DNA of 38,658 bases from Pseudomonadota bacterium (GCA_026390445.1 JAPLFX010000010.1:1-38658), one strand, 5' to 3'; shown: positions 24,629 to 33,100, counted from the first letter of the stretch. A program made the numbers and translations. The notes: generated from the sequence alone by a model not told the origin.

Positions 24629-25024
24629 TTACCAACCACCATCGGACCGGGATGTAAGGTCGCCTTTCAGGTATTTCTTACAGATAAAAGCCGGCATATC
24701 GTTGACATAGACGTTAGCGAGGCCCTCATCCTTTTTGCTGGCACACAATGCATTGAAGTTGGCCTTAGGACAAACAGCACTGCTGACTACGGCCGTCTCC
24801 CCAGGCCGGTCCTGGCTTTGGCAGAAAGACTGCATGTTGGCACTCGTCCATCCTGCGCCGATAAACTCGATGCATCCGCCAGCAAAGACGCCCTGAAACT
24901 CGCAGCTGCCCAAAAAGTCGGCTGCTAGAGACACATCGGATGAACCTTCTTCCGCTGCAGCAACCCCGCCGAAGGGCAAGACATTCCAACAAAGTAGACT
25001 TAGGGATAACACTAAGCGCCGCAT
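24629..25024 (-). CDS. Small Cys-rich exported protein of unknown function
   Basis: A 131-aa protein, AGGAG 5 bases before the ATG. Signal peptide about residues 1-24 (VAAAEE boundary). The mature part has six Cys (in SCEF, GGCIEF, SFCQ, VCPK, LCAS and FICKK), consistent with three disulfides in the periplasm or outside. I do not recognise a family. The last Cys is followed by KKYLKGDL. It lies between the Rieske oxygenase and the exported hydrolase, all on the same strand with gaps of 60-75 bases, so it may be co-transcribed. Confidence 0.6.
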   Translation of the reverse strand: MRRLVLSLSLLCWNVLPFGGVAAAEEGSSDVSLAADFLGSCEFQGVFAGGCIEFIGAGWTSANMQSFCQSQDRPGETAVVSSAVCPKANFNALCASKKDEGLANVYVNDMPAFICKKYLKGDLTSRSDGGW

Positions 25025-25087
25025 ACATGCTCCTGTGGATTAACGTTTAACATCGCACCAAAAGGCCCCATGGCCAGTTTATGTTCC

Positions 25088-26251
25088 TCAATGAATCTGA
25101 CCTTCCTCAATCACCACCCGCTGACCTTCGCGCACGGGTTTGGCGATATCTTCGACTGGTACCGTGGGGATGACCCAATGAATGTTCTTATGCTCCTCAC
25201 GACGCCGCTCTGGTGAGGGCACGACTCGTGCATGCTTCTTGTCTTGTTGGTTCTTGAAGTAATTCACATCGATCGACCAACCCTTTTTAATAAAACTGCG
25301 CCGCATCCGCCGGTAGGCAATCTGCAAGCCGTCGGACTTGAGTGAGATCTCCTCGCTCAAGTCGACAGGAAGAAGCTGTGGCTGAATCTTTTCGACGACC
25401 GCAGCATCTTGATCGAAGATCGCCTGTACGCGGCGCTTTGCATCCTTATCGGCAAAGCGCGAGCGCATAAAGTTGCGGGCGTGAATCCACCTAGTGTGGG
25501 TGGTGTTCTCGTCAACCGGAGTGTTGACGTCATAAATGATCTGGGTCCAGTCCTTGGTGATATAGACCTTAAGGCACATCAGTCCACCGGACATATGAAA
25601 GCTTGGGCTCGCTCTAACCGGTGTTCTTTCGCGTCTGAGGAGCTTCCAGATTCCTTTGTACATCGGTGGCAGATAGCTCACGGTGGCCTTCGCGCCCCAT
25701 TCGTGGCTCTCCACCTCAAAGTCCTCGATCACGGCATGGTTGGGATCACCAAAGCTCGGATGAACGAAAGGCGCATGGGAAAAGTCCAAACCATTTTCGA
25801 TCACCCGCGCATAGTCCGCCTGCCAAATAAACTCCCCGCGGATCATTCGCCACTCGGGATCCTCGTACTCTGGAAACTCCGGTAATGGTGGCCGCTCGGC
25901 CTCAGGAAGATCACCCATAAACACCCAAACCCAACCGTATTTGACAACGACGGGATAGGAATCAATCCGGGCATGCTGGGGAATCTTGGCTCCCGGTGGC
26001 TGTGCCGGAATCTTGGCCACGGCACCTTTGCCGTCGTATCTCCAGCCATGATAAGGGCATTCCACACAGCCATCGACCACTTTGCCGGCTGACAAGGATG
26101 CACCGCGATGAATACAAATATCGCTTAGACAAGCAATAGAACCGTCTTGAGCACGAAAGATCACGAGCTTCTGGCCGAGGACTTTAGCCTGCGTTGGTTT
26201 GTCCGAGATATCTGCTACGTCGGCCGCTACATACCACATGTTAAATAACAT
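25088..26251 (-). CDS. Rieske non-heme iron oxygenase, alpha subunit
   Basis: A 387-aa protein. The Rieske [2Fe-2S] ligands are CIH (Cys46, His48) and CPYH (Cys65, His68). The mononuclear iron site is NGLDFSHAPFVH, with His159 and His164 and bridging Asp156. Overall similarity is to vanillate O-demethylase and pheophorbide/chlorophyllide oxygenase-like single-component alpha subunits rather than to alpha/beta naphthalene-type dioxygenases. Such enzymes need an electron-donating reductase, which the window does not encode. GGAG 7 bases before the ATG. Likely catalyses mono-oxygenation, O- or N-demethylation, or ring oxidation in the upper part of the catabolic route. Confidence 0.85.
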   Translation of the reverse strand: MLFNMWYVAADVADISDKPTQAKVLGQKLVIFRAQDGSIACLSDICIHRGASLSAGKVVDGCVECPYHGWRYDGKGAVAKIPAQPPGAKIPQHARIDSYPVVVKYGWVWVFMGDLPEAERPPLPEFPEYEDPEWRMIRGEFIWQADYARVIENGLDFSHAPFVHPSFGDPNHAVIEDFEVESHEWGAKATVSYLPPMYKGIWKLLRRERTPVRASPSFHMSGGLMCLKVYITKDWTQIIYDVNTPVDENTTHTRWIHARNFMRSRFADKDAKRRVQAIFDQDAAVVEKIQPQLLPVDLSEEISLKSDGLQIAYRRMRRSFIKKGWSIDVNYFKNQQDKKHARVVPSPERRREEHKNIHWVIPTVPVEDIAKPVREGQRVVIEEGQIH

Positions 26252-26270
26252 AGAAATTCTCCATCCCTCT

Positions 26271-27710
26271 CTATTGACTCACTTTACCAATGACCGAACT
26301 ACCCTGAAAAAACCGAAATGTCTCGAACGCACCCTCTTCACCCAAACCAGACACACCCCAGGCTGCGCGCGGAGCGTTGGGACTTAGGCTGGTCATCGTC
26401 ACACCGTTGAGCTTAGTGCTGCCGACATCGAGGCTTTGCGCCAATTTATACATAAGGCTCTCGTCAGATCCATAGATATAGGCTGCAAGACCAAACTTCG
26501 TATCATTCACTCGGTCGCTCAGACCCTGAACATCGTCATAACCATGCACCACGGCGACGGGGCCAAAAATCTCCGTATCATCGGCTTCGAGCGACAGTCC
26601 TGACAGCAGCTCTGGTGCGAAAAAGGTGCCGGCGTTAGGCAACACCCTTTCACTTCGATGGCGCTTAGCACCAAGAGATACCAAGCGTCCAATCGTCGCG
26701 TGAACATGATCCAGGTGCTGACGACTGACCAAAGGCCCCATGTCGGCGGCAGGATCAGTGGCAGCTGCAATCCGTAGGGACTCCACCCGCTGTAGAAAGG
26801 CATCAATCACGGTGGCCTTCATCGCCGCCGGAACAAAGATGCGGCCGATCGCCCTACACCATTGACCATTTAAGGTCGTCAGGCCAGCGACCAAACCATC
26901 GACGACCCGATTTAGATCCGCATCCGGCAGCATAACAAAGGGATTATGTCCACCTAGCTCCAATTGGACTGGCTTGAGCTGCTGCATACAGATCTGACCG
27001 ACTGCCTGACCACTTTTTAGCCCTCCGGTAAAAGACACAACTTTGATCCGACGGTCGGCAGCCAGCGTTGCTCCTTCCAAGCCTGAACCATGAATGAGCT
27101 GCGCCGCCCCCCGAGGCAATCCACAAGACGAGATGATCTCAAACAGACGCTGACTGGTAAACGGTGTGAACTCCGAGGGCTTGAGAATGGCCGGGGCTCC
27201 GGCCGCCAATGCCGAGGCCAATTTATGCGCGCCGATCGGAGCCGGTGAATTCCACGGCGCCAGACACAGCGCTGGACCCCAAGGTTTGTGCCACACCTGG
27301 ATCGCCTGGGCGGTGCCGAGCTTTTCACAATCTGGATGTTGCAACAGCTGCGCCGCCGCCGCTTTAAAAATCAGCGGCAGCAAACCGATCAACGACTTCG
27401 TTTGCCTTAGAATGACGCCACTATTGAGCGTCTCGAGCAGTGCTAATTCATCTAAATGCAGGGACACCTGGTCTGCGATCTTCATCAAGACATCAGCTCG
27501 GCCTTTGCCCAGAGAAAACCAGTCGCCAGACTTATGGCAGGCCTCGGCACAGCGCAATGCAGCCTGCAACGCCTGGTTCGAGCTGCCAGCCTGCTGCCCG
27601 AGGACGGCTCCGTCGCTCGGATTAACCAGGCTCTGCTCGCGCCATAGCGGCTCGACAAATTCATTGCCTATATAGTTCCTGAGAACGGGCCATGTCACTG
27701 CGGTGTTCAT
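26271..27710 (-). CDS. NAD(P)-dependent aldehyde dehydrogenase (second copy)
   Basis: A 479-aa ALDH. The cofactor and active-site motifs are recognisable: APWNSPAPIG, ILKPSEFTP, SFTGG, the catalytic Glu in LELGGHNPF and the catalytic Cys in NGQWCRAIGR. QWC replaces the more usual GQ-x-C. Divergent from the ALDH at 35130-36548, so not a recent duplicate. It lies 19 bases upstream of the Rieske oxygenase gene. Substrate unknown; an aldehyde generated by an oxygenase step is likely. Confidence 0.8.
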   Translation of the reverse strand: MNTAVTWPVLRNYIGNEFVEPLWREQSLVNPSDGAVLGQQAGSSNQALQAALRCAEACHKSGDWFSLGKGRADVLMKIADQVSLHLDELALLETLNSGVILRQTKSLIGLLPLIFKAAAAQLLQHPDCEKLGTAQAIQVWHKPWGPALCLAPWNSPAPIGAHKLASALAAGAPAILKPSEFTPFTSQRLFEIISSCGLPRGAAQLIHGSGLEGATLAADRRIKVVSFTGGLKSGQAVGQICMQQLKPVQLELGGHNPFVMLPDADLNRVVDGLVAGLTTLNGQWCRAIGRIFVPAAMKATVIDAFLQRVESLRIAAATDPAADMGPLVSRQHLDHVHATIGRLVSLGAKRHRSERVLPNAGTFFAPELLSGLSLEADDTEIFGPVAVVHGYDDVQGLSDRVNDTKFGLAAYIYGSDESLMYKLAQSLDVGSTKLNGVTMTSLSPNAPRAAWGVSGLGEEGAFETFRFFQGSSVIGKVSQ

Positions 27711-27723
27711 AGAATTCCCCTAT

Positions 27724-28296
27724 TCACCTTTGAAAGGACGTCGTGGGCTTAGGGTCCTCGTGTACAGGGCCGTCGCCCGGGCGCGGGTCACAGCTAAGTC
27801 GCCTGGTCGGATCGGGACTGAGCATATATCCAGACGCATGCAGGGTTCGCACCGCCACACCGTGACGATACAACACCGTGGTACGAGCGCGTTGCCCAGC
27901 GCCGGTCAGTTGAATGAAGTCCGGCTCAACATATTGCCCCCAAGCATCGGTCACCTGTTGTGGACTAAAAATAAGGCGGCCAGGGCCGGCGGCTGTACCG
28001 ATATGCACCGGATCATTGGGTCCCAAGTGACCAAAACGCAATACTCCGTCTTGCAAAACCCCGCGAAAGCTTCGCACATGCAGCGGCCTGCCGCGAAACG
28101 TGACGTTGGTCTGCCGGTAGTTTTCGCCGTCGAACTCAATGTAGACCAGATTGTCGAACGGCGCCGGTCCAGGCGTTCCGCTCCACGCATCCTCGCTGAG
28201 GACATCGCCGTTCAGATGATAAAGCTGAATATGATCGTGCCACACGCCCTGCATAGCAGTGAGGGTTTCGCCAACGGATCCGGGTGGAAATCTCAT
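27724..28296 (-). CDS. Conserved-looking small protein, possibly lipocalin-like (DUF3598-type)
   Basis: A 190-aa protein without signal peptide. It begins MRFPPGSVGETLTAMQGVW, and the middle is beta-rich with alternating Gly and aromatic residues (YIEFDGENYRQTN; LRFGHLG; GRLIFSPQQV). This pattern reminds me of lipocalin-like DUF3598 proteins, but I cannot confirm it. The C-terminal 30 residues are Pro/Arg-rich and look disordered. Embedded between the acyl-CoA-dehydrogenase-fold gene (6-base gap) and the second ALDH (13-base gap), so almost certainly part of the pathway. GGGAG 10 bases upstream. Confidence 0.55.
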   Translation of the reverse strand: MRFPPGSVGETLTAMQGVWHDHIQLYHLNGDVLSEDAWSGTPGPAPFDNLVYIEFDGENYRQTNVTFRGRPLHVRSFRGVLQDGVLRFGHLGPNDPVHIGTAAGPGRLIFSPQQVTDAWGQYVEPDFIQLTGAGQRARTTVLYRHGVAVRTLHASGYMLSPDPTRRLSCDPRPGDGPVHEDPKPTTSFQR

Positions 28297-28302
28297 AGGG
28301 TC

Positions 28303-29568
28303 TTAACTCCCAAAAAGGACGGATTGCTTCTTGGAGATAATCATCTCCGCGGCTTCGAGACGACCACGCTCGCTAGGAAACGCCTGCACCAGCCCCATCG
28401 ACAAATCACGCAACGACCGGGCTATAAAGCCGGAATTGCCTGTCCCCGACGTGCCGCAGCATTTAAGCGCATCCACCCCGACGGCAAAAGCCGCATCGCT
28501 CACCGCGCCTTTGCACAGGCGCCAGTTCCTGACGACTTCGTCTTTGTCCAGCGTCGGGGACTCGGAGCTTTCCAGCTGCAATTGACGGCGCAACCAAAGC
28601 GTCGCCGTTTCAAGATTGACCGCCATGCGACCAATCAGCTCGCGGTGCATCGGCGAATTGGCAATAGAACGATCGGTATCGGCATATTTGCGGCTAAGTA
28701 GGGTATCAACGGTGTTGTGATACACGGCGTGCGCCACGCCCAAGTATACCGCCGTTCCCGCGACCTGATTGCCGACGAAGCTGCCCCGACTCACCTGCAT
28801 CATGCGAGTAAACGCCGCTGGGATGACCAAAGCCTCGGCGTCCGGAATAAAGACCTGGTCGAGGGTGATGCCGTGGGTATTGGTGGCACGCATGCCGATG
28901 GCGTCCCATTTGCTACGCTGACCCACACCGACCGCTTGCGGCGGTACGGTAAATGTAGTCAGGCCACGTGCGTCGGCATGGTCTTCAAGTTGGGCGGTCA
29001 CCAAATAATAGTCGGCGACTCCCGTCGAGCAGCCAAAGGACTTGACGCCCGTCAATTGATATCCGCCCGGCACCTTCTTCGCTCTGGTATTGATGGTGAT
29101 CAGAGCCTTTTCACTCTTTGTACTTTCGCTCGCGAAATTGCCAAACCATCTGCGCTCCGTCCCCATGCGATGCAGCAATTTATGCGCAAAGTCGCGGACC
29201 ACCGGAATCTCTTCCGAAGTAAACAATCCGCGCTCGATCGCCTCCAGTGCCAACAACCCCCGCGAAGACGTGCTGCAGTGAAAGAAGAAGCACAGGGCTG
29301 TGGATGGACAGGCCGTACCGAGGGCAAAAGTCGCCGCCGCCAGGTCGCGCAAACCGCCGCCAAGTCCTCCAAACTCCTTAGGAATAACCAGACCAGTCAG
29401 ATTGTGCTCGCGAAACAAGGACAAATTGTCGCGGTTGAACTCGCCGTCATGGTCGGCGGCTACGACCCGTTCGCGCAGAGCCGGCAAAATCAGGTCCACC
29501 AGAGCCGCCCGAGCCTTTTCTTCCGGCGTCAGATCTTCGATAAAACTCTCTGCTGTGACTTTTACCAT
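28303..29568 (-). CDS. Acyl-CoA-dehydrogenase-fold flavoprotein (dehydrogenase or group D monooxygenase)
   Basis: About 421 aa from ATG 29568 (GAGG 8 bases upstream; the GTG three codons earlier is less well placed). IPKEFGGLGGGLRDLA and the central KSFGCSTGVADYYLVTA block show the ACAD fold. However, the C-terminal YEGT or IVD-type signature is missing and is replaced by GTSGTGNSGFIARSLRDLS. The N-terminal half has TACPSTALCFFFH, a segment more like DszC/HsaA-type flavin-dependent monooxygenases. It could therefore be an oxygenase that uses reduced flavin. It follows the HMG-CoA-lyase-like gene by 23 bases. Confidence 0.65.
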   Translation of the reverse strand: MVKVTAESFIEDLTPEEKARAALVDLILPALRERVVAADHDGEFNRDNLSLFREHNLTGLVIPKEFGGLGGGLRDLAAATFALGTACPSTALCFFFHCSTSSRGLLALEAIERGLFTSEEIPVVRDFAHKLLHRMGTERRWFGNFASESTKSEKALITINTRAKKVPGGYQLTGVKSFGCSTGVADYYLVTAQLEDHADARGLTTFTVPPQAVGVGQRSKWDAIGMRATNTHGITLDQVFIPDAEALVIPAAFTRMMQVSRGSFVGNQVAGTAVYLGVAHAVYHNTVDTLLSRKYADTDRSIANSPMHRELIGRMAVNLETATLWLRRQLQLESSESPTLDKDEVVRNWRLCKGAVSDAAFAVGVDALKCCGTSGTGNSGFIARSLRDLSMGLVQAFPSERGRLEAAEMIISKKQSVLFGS

Positions 29569-29591
29569 CGCTAACACCTCAGGTAATGCGC

Positions 29592-30524
29592 TTAGTTATG
29601 TTGCGTTCGCTGCGTCGAGTGAAACCACGACCGACTCTGACCGCCAAGCGGCCTACCTATCTGTTGTTCGAGGAGCGCTACGGTGGCCCAAAGGTCGTCA
29701 AGGTGAACCCCCGTCTCAAAGCCAGAACGGTGGCACAGATGGACGAGATCTTCGGTAGCTAAATTACCCTTTGCACCTGGTGCGAATGGACAACCACCGA
29801 GTCCACCCACGCTCGCATCGAAGCGGCGAATGCCTTGAAATAGCGCCGCCGTCGCATTGGCCAGGCCAAGTGCCTGGGTATCATGAAAGTGTGCCACCAA
29901 TCGCGAACGGTCATAGCGCTCGCCAAAAGCAGCGAAGAGCTTAGCCACCTGATAGGGATGGGCGTGACCAATGCTATCGCAAAAGGCCAGTTCGTCGGGT
30001 TGATACTCCCACACCTGGTCGGCAACTCTTTGTACCGCCTCTAAGGAAACTTGACCCTCGTAGGGGCACACCCAAGAGGTGGCGACATCGACCCGCGTCG
30101 ATAGTCCTTCTTCCTTAGCCCGCTTGATCAGCGCCACGGCCGTATCCGTTGCTTGCTGCGACGAGCAGCGATTATTTTTTTGACACAGGGTCTCGGACAC
30201 TACCGTGACGATGCAGACTCCATCGACCCCGGCGGCCAAAGCGCGATCAAAGCCCTGGGCATTGACGACCAAGCCCAATGTGCGAATCCCCGTCCCATGG
30301 GTCCGTTTGACCCTGGTGGTCAAGGCATCCGTGTCTGCCATCGCCGGCACGGCTTTAGGACTGACGAAACTGCCGATCTCGATCTGCCTAAGCCCGGCCT
30401 TGACGAGGCCCGCAACCAGCTGACTCTTGTCGTCGAGCGCAAGGTGAACGCGTTCGTTTTGCAGTCCATCGCGTGGACCAACTTCGCAGATGCTGACAAA
30501 CTCTCGTTGACTTGCACCACTCAT
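29592..30524 (-). CDS. HMG-CoA-lyase-family lyase (candidate citramalyl-CoA lyase)
   Basis: About 310 aa from ATG 30524, which overlaps the CoA-transferase stop as ATGA with GAGGGG upstream. All DRE-TIM lyase residues are in place: EVGPRDGLQNE (Arg18, Asp19), SFVSPKAVPAMADT, HFHDTQALGLAN (His212, His214), the flexible-loop GGLGGCPFAPGAKGN with Cys245, and Asn254. The family cleaves 3-hydroxy-3-methylglutaryl-CoA or (R)-citramalyl-CoA. In Chloroflexus the lyase for citramalyl-CoA belongs to this family and is paired with a class III CoA-transferase, as here. Leucine degradation is the alternative, but no methylcrotonyl-CoA carboxylase genes are present. Confidence 0.8.
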   Translation of the reverse strand: MSGASQREFVSICEVGPRDGLQNERVHLALDDKSQLVAGLVKAGLRQIEIGSFVSPKAVPAMADTDALTTRVKRTHGTGIRTLGLVVNAQGFDRALAAGVDGVCIVTVVSETLCQKNNRCSSQQATDTAVALIKRAKEEGLSTRVDVATSWVCPYEGQVSLEAVQRVADQVWEYQPDELAFCDSIGHAHPYQVAKLFAAFGERYDRSRLVAHFHDTQALGLANATAALFQGIRRFDASVGGLGGCPFAPGAKGNLATEDLVHLCHRSGFETGVHLDDLWATVALLEQQIGRPLGGQSRSWFHSTQRTQHN

Positions 30525-31717
30525 TGGATCACCCCTCGACATCGCAGACCGGACAAGGTGTCTTCATCAAGACCTAGAAGGCGGGTCAGTACCGCGTCGG
30601 TGTTTTGACCTAAAAGAGGCGGCGACTGGAAGGTCTCATGAGGATAATCCGACAGCTTAATCGGGTTACCGACCTGCTTAACGATTTGGCCATGCGGGTG
30701 CTGCACCTCGACCACCATGCCGCGATCAAGCACGTGCGGATCACTCAGCGCACTGGCGAAGGTATTCACCGGCGCACAGGGAATGCCATCCTTTTGCAAG
30801 CGATCAAGCCACACTTGGTTGTCCTCAGTGGCCAAAAGCTGACTGACCTCGGCCATGATGGTTTGACGATTTTTCCAACGACCCGGCTGCCCTCGATTTT
30901 CTTCGGTGTCCAAATGCTTGAGACCCATAATGCCAACGAAACGCTCCCACAGCCCATCCGTGATGATCGCAACGATGATATGGCCGTCCCGAGTCTTAAA
31001 GCTGTCGTAGGGTACGTGGACAAAATGCGAATTGCCGCTAGCAGGAGGTTGCTTGCCGGACAGGAAGTACATCGTCGCCATATAGTTGAGCATCGATAAC
31101 TGAGCATCCTGCATCGAGATGTCGATATGCTGTCCCTTACCCGAGACATGCCGCGACTCCAGAGCTGAAAGGATACCGATCGCTCCCATCAGACCGCCGC
31201 CGAGGTCACCGATCGGAATCCCAGAGCGCAGTGGTTGCTCCTCGCTACCGGTGATGCTCATGCCGCCACCGGTCGCCTGTGCCACAAGGTCAAAGCTGAG
31301 CGCCCCCTTATTCCGTCCGGTTTCACCAAAGCCGGTGATACTGCAGGTGACGATACGCGGGTTAAGCTCCTGCAAGTGGCCATGATCGATGCGTAACTTT
31401 TCAGCGACTCCGGCGCGAAAATTATAGACGACGACATCGACTTGCTTGACGAGATCGTAGAACAGGGCCAGCCCCGAGTCCGACTTTAGGTCGATACAGA
31501 TGCTCTGCTTATTGCGCCCAAGAGTTAGAAAATAGGCGCCCATGCCGTCGATACTGTGAGCAGCATCATGCTCGAGCAGTCGGCGGGTCCCTTCGCCCTG
31601 CCCGGGGGGCTCGACTTTGATCGTTTCGGCGCCAAGGTCTGCGAGCAGCTGCGTCGCATAGGGACCGCTCAGCATATGCGTCAAATCGAGGATCTTGATA
31701 TGTTCCAGTGGCTTCAT
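30521..31717 (-). CDS. Class III (CaiB/BaiF) CoA-transferase
   Basis: A 398-aa protein. The catalytic Asp171 in PIGDLGGG corresponds to Asp169 of formyl-CoA transferase. The racemase His (GHD) found in the other CaiB homologue of this window is absent (LSFDLVAQA), so this is a transferase rather than a racemase. Succinyl-CoA:citramalate CoA-transferase is one known function of the family and fits the coupled lyase. Start and stop overlap both neighbours by ATGA, so amidase, transferase and lyase are translated as a unit. Confidence 0.8.
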   Translation of the reverse strand: MKPLEHIKILDLTHMLSGPYATQLLADLGAETIKVEPPGQGEGTRRLLEHDAAHSIDGMGAYFLTLGRNKQSICIDLKSDSGLALFYDLVKQVDVVVYNFRAGVAEKLRIDHGHLQELNPRIVTCSITGFGETGRNKGALSFDLVAQATGGGMSITGSEEQPLRSGIPIGDLGGGLMGAIGILSALESRHVSGKGQHIDISMQDAQLSMLNYMATMYFLSGKQPPASGNSHFVHVPYDSFKTRDGHIIVAIITDGLWERFVGIMGLKHLDTEENRGQPGRWKNRQTIMAEVSQLLATEDNQVWLDRLQKDGIPCAPVNTFASALSDPHVLDRGMVVEVQHPHGQIVKQVGNPIKLSDYPHETFQSPPLLGQNTDAVLTRLLGLDEDTLSGLRCRGVIQ

Positions 31718-32352
31718 GGCGCACGGCTCCCTAGCATATTGAGGCGCTCAACGACTTCGCCGAGACTCACGACGTCACCATATTTAGCATTGATATCAAA
31801 TAGATTTGCCTCATGTGGTGCTTCATGACGATCGCCGACGCAGTCGCGCGGCACGATCACCCGGAAGCCATGCTGCATGCCATCGACGGCCGTAGCGCGA
31901 ATGCAACCACTGGTGCTGCAGCCGGCGAGGATTAGGGTGTCTACTTGCAGACTCGTCAGTGTGGCCGCCAGCGGCGTCGCAAAGAAGGCGCTGGCATATT
32001 GTTTGACCAACACCAAGTCATCTTCGCGCACCTCTAACTCAGAGGCGATCTCTGCAAGGGGTTCGCCTGCCACCATGGTTTGCAGTACCGGAATTTTTTG
32101 CACGAACAAGCCACCGTCAAGGAGGCTGCGGCTATATAACACCTTGGTGTAGATCACCGGCACCTGAGCCTGACGCGCCGCGGCGATCAGATACTGGGTT
32201 TTAGCGACGGCGTCAACCACTGGGGCTGCGTAGAGCGGGCTACCAGGGGTGGTATAAGCCTTGACAAAATCGACGACGAGCACCGCCGGCCTTTTACCAA
32301 AGCCAAGCTGGTGGTCAAAAACGCCCTTGTAGCTGGATTGCAGGTGCGCCAT
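31714..32352 (-). CDS. Isochorismatase-fold amidohydrolase (maleamate / N-carbamoylsarcosine amidase-like)
   Basis: About 212 aa from ATG 32352; an upstream in-frame ATG lies within the preceding gene. The Asp-Lys-Cys triad is visible: Asp28 in LVVDFVKAY, Lys117 in LVKQYASAF and Cys150 in GCSTSGCIRATA. The GFGKRPAVLVVDF start and GCSTSGC are typical of N-carbamoylsarcosine amidase and the nicotinate-pathway maleamate amidase. Four bases from the maleate-isomerase-family gene, the same neighbourhood seen for nicF/nicE in nicotinate degradation. Predicted to release ammonia from an amide such as a (methyl)maleamate. Confidence 0.75.
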   Translation of the reverse strand: MAHLQSSYKGVFDHQLGFGKRPAVLVVDFVKAYTTPGSPLYAAPVVDAVAKTQYLIAAARQAQVPVIYTKVLYSRSLLDGGLFVQKIPVLQTMVAGEPLAEIASELEVREDDLVLVKQYASAFFATPLAATLTSLQVDTLILAGCSTSGCIRATAVDGMQHGFRVIVPRDCVGDRHEAPHEANLFDINAKYGDVVSLGEVVERLNMLGSRAP

Positions 32353-32356
32353 CGGC

Positions 32357-33100
32357 CTAAAACTCCCGGAGTAGTCGGCCGCAGCCTTCGACGCGATCCT
32401 GGATATCGTTTTCCCGCAGCGCGTACCACCAAGTGGCGGCGTTGATCGCAATCACAGGTTTATTCAACCAGCGCTCCGCTTCATCGGCCAAGCGCAACAT
32501 ACTTAAATTGGTTCCAGCCTGAACGATGGCGTCGACGCCCGCAGCGTTCACCTCGATCAGCGCCGCCCGAAGCTCGTCTTCGCTGACGTGAGCAATCGAC
32601 ACCGCAGTCGGGCACTTCAAGCCCTTAATGAACTTCACCTCGACGCCGATATCGCCGAAGAATTTAATCACGTTCTCATCGCCAATGGCTTGATAAGGAG
32701 TAATCACGCCAACGGTTTTTGCCTTGAATAAATGCAAGGCGCGTTCGCAAGCCTCGGCGCCCGAAGCCACTTTCAATCCGGAGTAATCCTCCAAGCGCTT
32801 GACGAACTGGCGGTTGCCCTCCATGCCGCCCCAAAAGGTCTCAGCACTCATGCCCATCACCAAATAGTCCACTTCGGCCGTCTTTACCCGGTCGATGGCG
32901 TGGAGGATCTCTTCGCGAATTTGAATCAGCAAGGCCTCCATCTTCGCATTGTTTGACAGGTCCTGATCGCGAATATGAATCCGCGAGAAGTGCGAAGTAA
33001 CACCGGGCACCGCCATGCGGTAAAAATCCGGCTCAACAATCGTATTGGTGCTTGGCGCCAATACACCGAATTTGCGCCGCCAGCCTAATGCATCCGTCAT
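32357..33100 (-). CDS. Maleate isomerase / Asp-Glu racemase superfamily protein lacking catalytic Cys
   Basis: About 247 aa from ATG 33100. GVLAPSTNTIVEPDFY at the N-terminus and the overall pattern match maleate cis-trans isomerases and EutA-like proteins. Known maleate isomerases use two cysteines, one in each lobe. Here the first site reads VMGMSAETFWGG and the second VQAGTNLSM, so both positions lack Cys. Three other Cys exist but not in those motifs. Activity may be a decarboxylase, lyase or Cys-independent isomerase, or the protein may be a binding protein. It sits 46 bases after the LeuD-like gene. Confidence 0.65.
   Translation of the reverse strand: MTDALGWRRKFGVLAPSTNTIVEPDFYRMAVPGVTSHFSRIHIRDQDLSNNAKMEALLIQIREEILHAIDRVKTAEVDYLVMGMSAETFWGGMEGNRQFVKRLEDYSGLKVASGAEACERALHLFKAKTVGVITPYQAIGDENVIKFFGDIGVEVKFIKGLKCPTAVSIAHVSEDELRAALIEVNAAGVDAIVQAGTNLSMLRLADEAERWLNKPVIAINAATWWYALRENDIQDRVEGCGRLLREF

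Noticed and set aside
28717-29574. Long plus-strand open frame opposite the ACAD-fold gene
   Set aside because: It mirrors the codon structure of the minus-strand gene, has low-complexity Arg/Gln-rich translation and no ribosome binding site; an antisense shadow. The same applies to the open frame at 27703-28701.
29592-30524. Leucine degradation HMG-CoA lyase (liu cluster)
   Set aside because: No methylcrotonyl-CoA carboxylase subunits or methylglutaconyl-CoA hydratase in the window; the partner is a CaiB-type transferase instead. Not excluded, only less favoured.
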